64,000 bases of DNA from NCBI RefSeq assembly GCF_006569185.2, contig NZ_VIGC02000021.1, forward strand, positions 51,498 to 115,497. The letters run 5' to 3'. The notes under the pieces were generated by a model that was not told the DNA's origin, did not search any database, and saw only the letters and a list, made by a program, of their open reading frames with translations. Position numbers and translations under genes: made by a program. This DNA is from Litorilinea aerophila (GTDB lineage Bacteria > Chloroflexota > Anaerolineae > Caldilineales > Caldilineaceae). The first letter of the stretch is position 1, and every line of letters begins with the position of its first letter. Positions 20,700 through 29,011 of the stretch are shown here, one piece after another.

Positions 20700-21464
20700 A
20701 TGGATCACGACTTGATTGAACAGGCCGCCAGGCAACTGGCGGCCGCGAATCACACCTTCTGTCTGACCGGCGCAGGGGTGAGCGCGGAGTCCGGCGTGCC
20801 CACCTTTCGGGACGCCCGGACGGGCCTCTGGGCGCGCTTCGACCCGGCCCAGTTGGCGTCCCAGGAGGGTTTTGCCACAGATCCGGGACGAGTCTGGCGC
20901 TGGTACATGGACCGGTTGGCCATGGCCGAAGCCGCGATCCCAAACCCGGGGCATCGGGCACTGGCCCGGCTGGAACAGCTCTTGCCCACTTTTGTCCTCT
21001 TTACCCAAAACGTGGACGAGCTCCACGAACGGGCCGGCAGCCAGCGCGTCTACCACCTCCACGGCTGTCTCGCCCGTTTCCGCTGTAACGATTGCGGCCG
21101 CCTCCACGAGCTTCAGCCCCAGGAGCGGAAGGCCCCTTTGCCCCCTCGTTGCTCCTGGTGTGGTGGCTGGATCCGCCCTGATGTGGTCTGGTTTGGGGAA
21201 AATCTGCCCCCGGCCGTGTTGGACGCAGCCTGGCAGGCCCTGGAGCGGTGTGACGTGATGTTGGTGGTGGGCACCAGCGGCGAGGTCTATCCCGCGGCCC
21301 TGTTCCCGCAGGTCGCCAGGGAGGCCGGCGCCCGGGTGATTGAGATCAACACCCAGGCGACGGCCATCACCCCTGTGGCGCATGTTTCCCTGCGGGGAAC
21401 CAGCGGCCAACTGCTGCCGCGGTTGTGGGAACGGGTGGTCAGCCTCCGCGAGGGGCGCGGATGA
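20700..21464 (+). CDS. cobB: NAD-dependent protein deacylase, Sir2 family
   Basis: 254-residue sirtuin. The NAD-binding GAGVSAESGVPTFRD, TQNVDELHERAG and the catalytic His in YHLHGCL are visible, along with the two Cys pairs of the zinc ribbon (CNDC, CSWC) and the C-terminal VVGTSGEVYPA. Members remove acetyl or other acyl groups from lysines, consuming NAD. DELH replaces the more common DGLH. The gene lies 20 nt after apgM and its 3' end overlaps the convergent DUF4012 gene by 26 nt. Confidence 0.93.
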   Translation: MDHDLIEQAARQLAAANHTFCLTGAGVSAESGVPTFRDARTGLWARFDPAQLASQEGFATDPGRVWRWYMDRLAMAEAAIPNPGHRALARLEQLLPTFVLFTQNVDELHERAGSQRVYHLHGCLARFRCNDCGRLHELQPQERKAPLPPRCSWCGGWIRPDVVWFGENLPPAVLDAAWQALERCDVMLVVGTSGEVYPAALFPQVAREAGARVIEINTQATAITPVAHVSLRGTSGQLLPRLWERVVSLREGRG

Positions 21465-23427
21465 GGGAGCGCTCTTTTGCTCCGGGCGCCGGCCAGGTGT
21501 AGCGCCCCCGGGTTACGGTGACGATCGTCTTCTGGCCGTCCACCTGGATGGTGACGGGCAGGGGGGGCGACCCAGCCTGGCGACGAATGGCCAGGGTGTA
21601 GTTTTCCGGCGTCAGGTCCGGAGGCAGCCGGTAGGTGAAGGTGACCGTGTGACGGCTGCCCGGCAACATGACGAAGTAGCCGGCGAAGAGCTGGGTGTTG
21701 TTCTCGCCCCGCTGACTGACCACTGAATCGGTCTCCACGCCTTCCACCTCCAGCAGCTCGCTGCCCGCCGGCACATACAGCCGCACATAGTTGAAATAGC
21801 AGCGCCGCAACATGTCGTCGTAGCCCGAGCCATAGCGGGGCGTGTTGTCGCACTGATGCCCCGGCACAGCCAGGGGATGCTCATAGGTGATCACCGCCTG
21901 GGCCAGGGGGGGCTCACCCGCCGTTGCAGGCCAGCTGACCGTGTATTGGACTTCCCGGCGAACCACGGCGTCCACTTTGTTGTATCCCATGTTGGTGTCG
22001 ACCAGGGCTAGGAAATCCCCCTGCGCCGGCGGACGCAGGCCGCCGTCCCAGTCCATGCGGGCCAGCTCGGCCGCCAGGATGGGTTCCTCCACCCAGATCT
22101 GGATGGCCCGTTCGTCCAGGGCCGTATACAGGGCGTTGGCCAGCTTCAGGAAATCGAACTGGCCCCGCTGGAGCTTGTCCAGGAAGGCCTGGGCCAACAT
22201 GGGCATGAAGTCCTTGCGCCGTTCCCACCACTCCCAGAATTGCCCCCCCTGGAGGGTGGCCTCCGATTCCGGCGGCCGATTCCAAAATTCCTTGATCTGA
22301 TCCACCACATTATCCGCGGTCAGCGGTTCTGCTGCTGCCGGCACCGTCAGGGGCTCCAGCGCGCCCACCAGGAGCTGAACCGCGCGCAGGTCCAGGGTGA
22401 TCACCCCGTCCACCAGGTTGCCAGTGTCCTGCTGGTAGATGGCCCGGGCCAGTTGGGCCGTGGTGGGCAGGTCGGGCGACCAGTTGGCATCCCGCAGGAA
22501 GAGCAGATCAATGCCCATGTAACGCTGCATGGGAGGCGGCGCCCAGGGGTGTTCCACATCGTCCCGACCAATGTCGTAGCTGTCCACAAATTCCAGATGG
22601 GTGATGGCGCCATTTTCCAGGCGGAGGGTGCCGATGCCGCTCAGAAAGCCGCCGGTAGCCCGCAGCTCATGGTTGTTCTGCACCAGGATGAGGTAGGTCC
22701 GCGCTCCCTGAAATCCCAACATTTGGGGGAGTACCGGGGCCGAGCGCAGGGCTGGCGTGGCCAGTTGTAAGACGGCCTGCAGGTTGCCCAGGGGACCGGC
22801 GAGCGCCGGTGGGAAGCTGCCTATGGGCAGTTGATCCAGCCGGGCTTCCACCTGGGCCAGTCGACCGGCCAGGGTCGGATCCTGGTGCGACAGGGCCTCC
22901 AGGAGGGCCAGCAGGGCGGCGGCGTCGCCGTGGTCCACCGCCGCGGCCAGCTGGGTCGGCGCGAGGGTCAGCGCGTCCCGGGCCACGGCCAGGAGGTCGA
23001 TGCCCATGCCCACCAGCTCCGGCCCCGCCGCCAGGGCAGGCCCGTAGCCTGGCAGCGGCCTGGCCATCCGCAGGAGCGGGTAGAAGATATCCAGTTCCTG
23101 ATCCAACCCGGCCATGACGGTGGACAGGCTGGCCAGTTGGCGCTCCGCCTGCCCCAGCTTCTCGGCTGGGGTCAGGGAACGGGTGCGCAGTGTCTGAAGT
23201 TCGACCACATCCTGATAGGCGGCTACGCCGTAGAAGGCCGCGCGCATGCCCTTGTAGGCCACCACCAGCAGCAGGGTCAGCACGAAGAGGCGCAACAACA
23301 GGCGGAAGTGAGCGTTCCTCTGGGGGTGGCTTCCGGTCAGGCGCCGGAGGCGAAACCGGAAACGAAACGGAAACAGCGTGGGAGAAGATCTCATGATCTT
23401 GGTGCTTTGCATGCCCATGGTCACCAT
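21439..23427 (-). CDS. DUF4012 family membrane-anchored extracellular protein
   Basis: 662 residues. A long basic N-terminus (FRFRFRLRRL) and one membrane helix near 43-60 (LLLRLFVLTLLLVVAY) are followed by a large outward domain. Recognisable DUF4012 features are RTYLILVQNNHELRATGGFLSGIGTLRLENG and DVEHPWAPPPMQRYMGIDLLFLRDANWSPDLPTTA, which places it near the LytR/sortase-cluster surface proteins. The tail after residue 520 is beta-rich. The start is uncertain: ATG at 23427, 23418 or 23412 are close together with no strong ribosome site. Last gene of the minus-strand surface cluster. Confidence 0.85.
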   Translation of the reverse strand: MVTMGMQSTKIMRSSPTLFPFRFRFRLRRLTGSHPQRNAHFRLLLRLFVLTLLLVVAYKGMRAAFYGVAAYQDVVELQTLRTRSLTPAEKLGQAERQLASLSTVMAGLDQELDIFYPLLRMARPLPGYGPALAAGPELVGMGIDLLAVARDALTLAPTQLAAAVDHGDAAALLALLEALSHQDPTLAGRLAQVEARLDQLPIGSFPPALAGPLGNLQAVLQLATPALRSAPVLPQMLGFQGARTYLILVQNNHELRATGGFLSGIGTLRLENGAITHLEFVDSYDIGRDDVEHPWAPPPMQRYMGIDLLFLRDANWSPDLPTTAQLARAIYQQDTGNLVDGVITLDLRAVQLLVGALEPLTVPAAAEPLTADNVVDQIKEFWNRPPESEATLQGGQFWEWWERRKDFMPMLAQAFLDKLQRGQFDFLKLANALYTALDERAIQIWVEEPILAAELARMDWDGGLRPPAQGDFLALVDTNMGYNKVDAVVRREVQYTVSWPATAGEPPLAQAVITYEHPLAVPGHQCDNTPRYGSGYDDMLRRCYFNYVRLYVPAGSELLEVEGVETDSVVSQRGENNTQLFAGYFVMLPGSRHTVTFTYRLPPDLTPENYTLAIRRQAGSPPLPVTIQVDGQKTIVTVTRGRYTWPAPGAKERSLIRAPRGG

Positions 23428-23430
23428 TGA

Positions 23431-23465
23431 TTCACTCTGGCGTAAATATCACGGCGGAAATCGAT
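23431..23465 (-). repeat. Palindromic promoter-proximal repeat, half copy E
   Basis: On the minus strand CGATTTCCGCCGTGATA then TTTACGCCAG matches the right half of the repeat (GAATTTCTGCCGTGGTATTTACGCCAG). It fills the 38-nt gap before the DUF4012 start. It is flanked by a 9-bp direct repeat (GATTCACTC at 23429 and 23463). Confidence 0.55.
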
Positions 23466-25106
23466 TCACTCAGCTCGGGACGTCACGTCCCACCACAAGG
23501 GTCCCCTGGCTGCCAGCGTATCCTCCGGCACGATGGGAAGGGGTTCGCTGAAATAGATGGCGCGGATTGGCCGGTTGGCCGTCAGCAACGTGTCCCACGA
23601 CTGCCCCAGGGCGGGCACGTCGGGATATAAATCTTGTAACAATCGACGATACCACGGATATTGGTAAAGGGCATAATTGACCAGGACCACATCCGGGGCG
23701 TTTTGGAGCAGTTCGCCGCTGGCCCATGCACCATACCAGAGGGCGAATGTTTCCGCGTCGCCGTTGCTGATCACCAGGCTTTGGGGTGTCAACACCGCCT
23801 GAACCTGGTGCAGATAGTAGACGGCCGCCCAGTCCTGGCGAAGGGCCAGCGCCGGCCAGCGTACCCCAGCCAGGGCCACCAGGCCGGCCAGACAAAGGCC
23901 CACCAGCCAGCTCGCTGCTCGTCCTGGCAGACGGCGCAGGTATCCCGTCTTTTCCGCCCTATTGTTGACCCAGTCGATGGCCACGGCCAGCCCTCTGGCC
24001 AGCCAGATGGCCTCTAGCCAGATGACCGGCAGCAGGTAGATGTCGCTGTCTACGGTGTTGTAGGCCATGGCATAGAGGCTGACCGGCAACATCCAGAGCA
24101 GGCCAAAAGTACGTCCCTCTGGCCACCTCTGATCCCACTGGGCCAATCCCACCAGCGCCAGGGCCAGGCCCAGCGGCGTGAACTGGCTGGTCAGGGTGTA
24201 GGCCCAGGTGGCCAGCCGCCCCAACAGCCCGGATAGCGGCATATCCAACAGATAGGACCGGTAGGCGGCGCCGCTGACCAGCCACCAAAAGCCGGACCAG
24301 TTATCCGCGTACCCCCAGTTGACCGGTGGCGGCCCTCCCGCGGCGCCGGCTGCCAGGGGGATGCGCAGGTAGAGGAGCGCGCCCAACAGGCCACCCATCA
24401 CCAGCACCTGCAGCGAGACACCGGGCGCCGATTCCCCAGGGCGGAAACGCCACCAGCCATAGAGCGCTGCCGGCAGCAGCAGGAGAAAGGTCAGGTGGTG
24501 GGCGACCCCCAGGGCCACCAGGGGGATCAGGTAGCGGGCCCGGTGATGGCCTGTCAGGGTGGCCCACCCCAACAGCGCCATCAGCAGGGCGTGCAGCCCG
24601 TAGACCTCGGTAATGACGGCCTGGCTCCACAGCAGCGGGCTAATGGCCCACGCACCTCCGGCCACCCAGGCCAGCCAGCTCCCATCGCTACGTTCGGCCA
24701 GCAGCTGACGGACGGTGACCACGGTCACCCCTACACTCAGGCCGGCACAGACGGCGCTCAGGAGATTGCCCAGCCACGCCAGCCCACAGCCCGGGCACAG
24801 CCCCTGGCCCAGTGCCAGCCATCCCTGGAGCAGGAGGATGTAGAGGGGATAGCCCGGTGGGTGGGGCACCCCGTTGCTGACCGCCGCGGCCAACAATTCT
24901 CCGCCATCGGCGCCGTGATGGGCCCAGGTCAGATCCGGCGCGGCAGCCAGGGCATAAAACAGGACGGCAAGGCCGGTGGGCACCCCAAAGTGTAGCCAAA
25001 TCTCCGGGGGAAAGCCCCATCGGCCCTGCCGTCCTGTCATCCCGGCGGGAGAAGGCCCCATGCCGGAAGTGGATGGGCCCTCCCACCGGTGGATCTGCCG
25101 GGACAT
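23466..25106 (-). CDS. DUF2723 family polytopic membrane protein (GT-C-like)
   Basis: 546 residues with about ten to twelve membrane segments. The conserved DUF2723 opening is seen: a first helix (LAVLFYALAAAPDLTW), then HHGADGGELLAAAVSNGVPHPPGYPLYILLLQGW, whose acidic residues sit where GT-C enzymes have their catalytic Asp/Glu. Later EVYGLHALLMALLGWATL and YNTVDSDIYLLPV are also family-typical. DUF2723 proteins are related to protein O-mannosyltransferases, so a lipid-linked sugar transfer role is plausible but unproven. The final 100 residues form a soluble domain. Gaps of 22 and 38 nt to the neighbours support one transcript. Confidence 0.85.
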   Translation of the reverse strand: MSRQIHRWEGPSTSGMGPSPAGMTGRQGRWGFPPEIWLHFGVPTGLAVLFYALAAAPDLTWAHHGADGGELLAAAVSNGVPHPPGYPLYILLLQGWLALGQGLCPGCGLAWLGNLLSAVCAGLSVGVTVVTVRQLLAERSDGSWLAWVAGGAWAISPLLWSQAVITEVYGLHALLMALLGWATLTGHHRARYLIPLVALGVAHHLTFLLLLPAALYGWWRFRPGESAPGVSLQVLVMGGLLGALLYLRIPLAAGAAGGPPPVNWGYADNWSGFWWLVSGAAYRSYLLDMPLSGLLGRLATWAYTLTSQFTPLGLALALVGLAQWDQRWPEGRTFGLLWMLPVSLYAMAYNTVDSDIYLLPVIWLEAIWLARGLAVAIDWVNNRAEKTGYLRRLPGRAASWLVGLCLAGLVALAGVRWPALALRQDWAAVYYLHQVQAVLTPQSLVISNGDAETFALWYGAWASGELLQNAPDVVLVNYALYQYPWYRRLLQDLYPDVPALGQSWDTLLTANRPIRAIYFSEPLPIVPEDTLAARGPLWWDVTSRAE

Positions 25107-25128
25107 GGAGGCTCAGGAACGGCCTGGC

Positions 25129-26166
25129 TCAAGGCGCAAAGGGCAGGTCGGCCGGGGGCAGGCCGATGGTGAGCGCGGCCGTCACGCTGGGCGCGTTCCG
25201 GGCCACGGCGGCAGCCAGGTTGTCAAAGACGCTGCCGTCGGGCAGGTCTGGCGCCACGGTGACGGTGACCGTAGCCGAGGCGCTGGCTCCGGCGGCCAGG
25301 CGTGGCCAGGTGATAACGAACGCGTCGGTCCCCTGGGCCGTGGTCTCATGGGTGAGCTGCCCACCCTCCGAGACACTGGCGTCCACAAAGGTGAGCATGG
25401 GCGGCAGCTCGTCGCTCAGCTCCACCCGTACCGCGTCCACGTTACTGGTGTTGGTGACCGTCAACTGGAGCGTCAGGGTCTGCCCCTGCCAGACGAACGC
25501 CGGGGACTGGCTCATGGTCAGGGCCAGGGCCGCGGTTTGGGGGGTGGGCGTCGCGGCCGGCGTCGCCACAGCCACCGGCTGCGCCTCCCCGAAGAGCGGC
25601 AGCAGATCCATGGACTGGCTGCGGTCAAACAGGGGCTCGACCAGTTGAGCACTGACCCACCCTTCCTGGTCGGTGCCTGTCACGCAGCAGATGTACCACC
25701 AACTGCTGTCTGTGTTGCGGGCGAGGACCGTCAGTTCGTCATTCAGCCGCACCTGGCCCAGGATGGGATGATTGGTGCCCGGGCCGGCGCGCACGTTCAG
25801 GAGCGTCACCGTGACGCGGGCCTTCAGGGCTTCCGCTTGGGTCGGTGCAAACAGCTCAGACAGATCATTTTCGCCGGCGGGTTCTTCATCGGCCGGCTGG
25901 GACGGTGCCGGCGCCTGCTCTTCCTCGTCGTCCTCATCGGGCTGGGAGGGGCGGGGCGTGGCGGTGGGCACCGGCTCGCCGGACAGGGTGGGCGTGGGGC
26001 GAGGGACCGTCTGATTCAGGGGGGCGGCCACGGGTGCAGCCCAGGCCGGCGTGCCCACAATCAGGACCAGGATGGCCAGGCCGGCGACGGTCAACACCAG
26101 CCAATGGCGGCCCAGGCGGCGGACCAGGTTCCCCTTCTGCACTGCGTTCTTCTGGTGGACTTGCAT
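25129..26166 (-). CDS. Secreted/anchored protein with SH3-like and DUF11 domains
   Basis: 345 residues: one N-terminal helix ([16 protein letters not shown], about 23-38), then a Pro/Thr and Asp/Glu-rich linker to about 110. The bacterial SH3 domain follows ([20 protein letters not shown], then WWYICCV and GWVSAQLV), then a Thr/Pro stalk, then a DUF11 beta-sandwich from about 215 ([21 protein letters not shown] and [19 protein letters not shown]). Such proteins bind the wall or neighbouring surface proteins. It lies between the GT2/PGT fusion and the DUF2723 protein. Confidence 0.82.
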
Positions 26167-26233
26167 GGGTCTTGCGCCTCCATACGGTTCGAATCATCTG
26201 GGTTTCACCCGTGACTGCGCGGATGAATTTCTG

Positions 26234-27913
26234 TCAGTAGGCACCGTTGCCGCGCCAGATGGCCGGAAAGGTGCGGAAGATGATGACAAAATCGCGCAAC
26301 AGGCTGTAGTTGTCGATGTATTCCAGTTCCAGTTCCAGTCGTTCACTCAAGGTGAGGTCGCCCCGGCCGTTGATCTGCATGGGGCCGGTCATGCCCGGTT
26401 TCACGGCCAGCCGGCGCCGGAACCGGTCGTCGTAGAGGGCCACGATGCGGGCCTCCTCGGGCCGGGGCCCCACCAGGCTCATGTCGCCGATGAGGACATT
26501 GTAGAATTGGGGCGTTTCATCCAGACTGGTGCGGCGCAGGATGCGCCCCACCCGAGTCACCCGGGGGTCGTTGGCCAGCTTGAAGACCGGTTCCCGCAGT
26601 TGGTTCAGGTCCACCAGCTTTTCCAGCTGCTGGTCGGCATCCTGGACCATGCTGCGCAGTTTGAACATGCGGAAGGGCCGACCGTTCTCACCGATGCGAG
26701 TCTGGCAGTAGAAGACCGGCCCCGGCGAATCCAGCTTGATGGCCAGGGCAGCGATGGCCACCAGGGGAATGGAGAAGGCCAGGCCGATCAGCGCCCCCAC
26801 GATGTCAATGATGCGCTTGCACAGCCGCTTCCAGCCCGGGATGACCGGCTGCCGGGCGCCGGGAACCGTGCCGGCGAAATGGATGGTGCCCAGCAGGTAG
26901 CCGGCACCCAGGGCCACAGCCCGGGTGACCAGCATGGGGATCCCCACCAGGGCCAGGAGCCAGGAGTGGCGGGCCAGCTTGGCCAGAAAGGGCAGGGCCG
27001 TGGCCAGAAACAGCAGCGCCACCAGAACCAGCGCCCCGCCAAACCAGCGCAGGGGCGGCCAGGCCAGGCCCAAGAGGGCCAGGGGCAGGCAGGCCAGAAA
27101 GAGGCCCGCCAGCACAATCTGGATCTTGAGCACCTGGGGCGTGTGGCTGTCCTGGACCATCCGCTCCGGATGCCATCGGGTTAGCAGCGCCTTCCAGAAG
27201 CCAATAAAATACTTGCGGCGTGCATACTCCCCCAGGTCGCTGTCGTGGAGATGGCGGACCCGGGCCCGGGGTTCAAAAACCAGCCGGTATCCCTTTTGGG
27301 CCAGGCGAAAGCTGAATTCCTGGTCCTCGACGCTGGCAGTGGTGAAGATGGGGTCGAAGCCGCCGTTCTCCAGGAAGATCTCTCGCCGGTAGCCGGCCGA
27401 GTAGGTGTCGATGAAGTCGATCTGGGCCAGACCCCGCATGCGGTCGTAGCGGTCCTCGTATTCGGCCTGGACGAAGCGGGGCACCAGCCCCCGCTGATCG
27501 GTGAGATACGCGCCTTTGACGCCCACTACCTCCGGATCCTCAAAGGCGGCCAGCATGGTTTCCACCCAGTCGGGCATGGGCGCGCAGTCGGCATCGGTGA
27601 AGAGCAGGATGGGCGCCTGGGCCATCCGGGCTCCGTGATTTCGGGCGGCCGCCGGCCCGGCGTTCTCCTGGCGGAGCAGGCGGATGGGGCGACCGGGGTG
27701 GCGGGCCATCCACTCGTTCACCTGCTCTGCTGTGTCATCCCTGGAGCCGTCATCCACGACGATGATCTCGTAGCGGTCGGGCGGTATCGTCTGGGCGGCC
27801 AGGGCATCCAGACAGCGGGTGATCACCGATGCGCCGTTGTAGACCGGCACAATGATCGAACAGCGAAGGGAACAGCCCTCCGGGGCAGGAATCGAACCAA
27901 CGGGTTGCTGCAT
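26234..27913 (-). CDS. GT2 glycosyltransferase fused to a polyprenyl-phosphate sugar-1-phosphate transferase
   Basis: 559-residue two-enzyme fusion. Residues about 17-260 are a GT-A family 2 transferase (SIIVPVYNG, IIVVDDGSRDDT, LLFTDADCAP with the DxD, and ASVEDQEFSFRLAQKGYRL). Several helices follow (about 260-350). Residues about 355-559 are a monotopic phosphoglycosyl transferase of the WcaJ/PglC kind: KRIIDIVGALIGLAF, DSPGPVFYCQTRIGENGRPF, FKLRSM, SLDETPQFYNVLIGDMSLVGPRP with the catalytic Asp-Glu, and VKPGMTGPMQINGRG. One protein could thus place the first sugar phosphate on undecaprenyl phosphate and add the second sugar. It sits 15 nt after the sortase-like gene. Confidence 0.9.
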   Translation of the reverse strand: MQQPVGSIPAPEGCSLRCSIIVPVYNGASVITRCLDALAAQTIPPDRYEIIVVDDGSRDDTAEQVNEWMARHPGRPIRLLRQENAGPAAARNHGARMAQAPILLFTDADCAPMPDWVETMLAAFEDPEVVGVKGAYLTDQRGLVPRFVQAEYEDRYDRMRGLAQIDFIDTYSAGYRREIFLENGGFDPIFTTASVEDQEFSFRLAQKGYRLVFEPRARVRHLHDSDLGEYARRKYFIGFWKALLTRWHPERMVQDSHTPQVLKIQIVLAGLFLACLPLALLGLAWPPLRWFGGALVLVALLFLATALPFLAKLARHSWLLALVGIPMLVTRAVALGAGYLLGTIHFAGTVPGARQPVIPGWKRLCKRIIDIVGALIGLAFSIPLVAIAALAIKLDSPGPVFYCQTRIGENGRPFRMFKLRSMVQDADQQLEKLVDLNQLREPVFKLANDPRVTRVGRILRRTSLDETPQFYNVLIGDMSLVGPRPEEARIVALYDDRFRRRLAVKPGMTGPMQINGRGDLTLSERLELELEYIDNYSLLRDFVIIFRTFPAIWRGNGAY

Positions 27914-27928
27914 AGGTGACTTGCCACT

Positions 27929-28591
27929 CTACTCCTGAAGGACACCGACGAAGGAAGCCACCACGAAGATTCGATGGGTGGTGGTGAAATCAGGCCAGCC
28001 GGTCATCAGGGTGAGGCGCGGGCTGTCGCTGGCGGCAAAGTAGGCCGCTGCCTGCTGGGCCTCTTCCGGGGTGGCCCCGGTGATGGGGATGGGCTCCGAG
28101 ACTTCCTCCACTCGATAGGCAAAGGTGATGCCGTCCGCGTCGGTCACCAGGATCTCCTGGCCGACAGCCACATTGCCCAGGGCCAGGGGGGCGAAGACGG
28201 GCTGTTCCCCGTTCTGGACACCGACGATGATGGTGTTGCCGGCCGCGCCGGCCGGCGCACTGTTGATGGCCCAGCCAGCCGCATCCGTGGGCACATCCCA
28301 CTGGGTTACCCGCCCCTGCGCAGTACGGACAACCTTCCAGCCCATGGGGACTACCGACACATCCAGCCCGATTTCCGGGATGCGCAGGCGGACCGGGGGC
28401 GCTGCCTGTTCTGGCGCCAGGGGATCCACCGGGGCGAGCCCCTGGGTCGGCGTGGGCGTGGCAGTGACGACGGCGGTCGGGGCGGCTGCCTCCGGGGTGA
28501 CCGGCTGACAGGCACCGACCAGCAGGACCACGAGGATGAGGCAGGCACTCCAGAGGGTGCGCTGCCGGGTCAGGCGTTTTACTCTCGACAT
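27929..28591 (-). CDS. Sortase-fold lipoprotein lacking the catalytic His and Cys
   Basis: 220 residues, ATG 28591 with GAGG 7 nt upstream. Lipoprotein signal ends LLVGAC (Cys28), followed by a Thr/Pro linker. From residue 67 the sequence follows the sortase barrel: LRIPEIGLDVSVVPMGW, WAINSAPAGAAGNTIIVG, FAPLALGNVAVGQEILVTDADG, FAYRVEEV, LTLMTGWP, THRIFVV. Where sortases have GH (catalytic His) there is Val125, and where they have the TC catalytic Cys there is Gly198; the Arg (207) is kept. It therefore cannot act as a normal transpeptidase and may bind or scaffold surface proteins. First gene of the minus-strand surface cluster. Confidence 0.75.
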   Translation of the reverse strand: MSRVKRLTRQRTLWSACLILVVLLVGACQPVTPEAAAPTAVVTATPTPTQGLAPVDPLAPEQAAPPVRLRIPEIGLDVSVVPMGWKVVRTAQGRVTQWDVPTDAAGWAINSAPAGAAGNTIIVGVQNGEQPVFAPLALGNVAVGQEILVTDADGITFAYRVEEVSEPIPITGATPEEAQQAAAYFAASDSPRLTLMTGWPDFTTTHRIFVVASFVGVLQE

Positions 28592-28754
28592 GAAGATACC
28601 TCGGTCACTCCTGTCTGACATGAATCCTTGCTCGAAAAACATTCTTACAACATGACCCGCACACAACATAAGGCATTCTAGCGAACGGCTGGGGTTTCGG
28701 CAAATGGAGCTGATTCATCCCTGGCAGGAATCCAGGATTCTGCCAGAACAGCTG

Positions 28755-28763
28755 TGTTATAAT
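28755..28763 (+). promoter_or_regulatory. Extended -10 promoter upstream of the caspase-hydrolase gene
   Basis: TG-T-TATAAT (TATAAT at 28758-28763) with no clear -35. It is the only strong signal in the 420-nt divergent gap (28592-29011), which otherwise holds repeat copy B. Confidence 0.45.
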
Positions 28764-28773
28764 AATCCGGTAA

Positions 28774-28865
28774 ATTCCGGCAGAAATTCGTCGATAGTTT
28801 CCACCGGAGGGAGTGCGCCCAGAGGGCACCCGGAATTTCTGCCGTGGTATGTACGCCAGACTGTA
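28774..28865 (+). repeat. Palindromic promoter-proximal repeat, copy B (fullest)
   Basis: Arms CGGCAGAAATTC (28778-28789) and GAATTTCTGCCG (28833-28844) pair perfectly over 12 bp. The centre holds TTTCCACCGGAGGGAGTGCG plus a second small GTGCGCCC/GGGCAC stem. The right flank GTGGTATGTACGCCAGACTGTA (28845-28866) matches copy D. The right side faces the gene at 29012. Confidence 0.8.
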
Positions 28866-29011
28866 CTGCTGTCGGTTTCCATAGTCTGAATACGCCAGAG
28901 ACCACCCATTTGATACGATCGGGATGTGCGACGGCACGGCGGCGTCAAACTTCTGCTGGGATCTACCACTGTGACCGGCTTACCCCTTCACCAATCGCCC
29001 AGGAGGCTTGC

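Noticed and set aside
23429..23471. 9-bp direct repeat GATTCACTC around half copy E, like a target duplication
   Set aside because: The left unit overlaps the end of a coding region and the element between is only a half repeat; too little to call a transposition event.
26205..26235. Another copy of the palindromic repeat (GATGAATTTCTGTCAG)
   Set aside because: Only the GAATTTCTG core is shared, and neither the second arm nor the flank is present.
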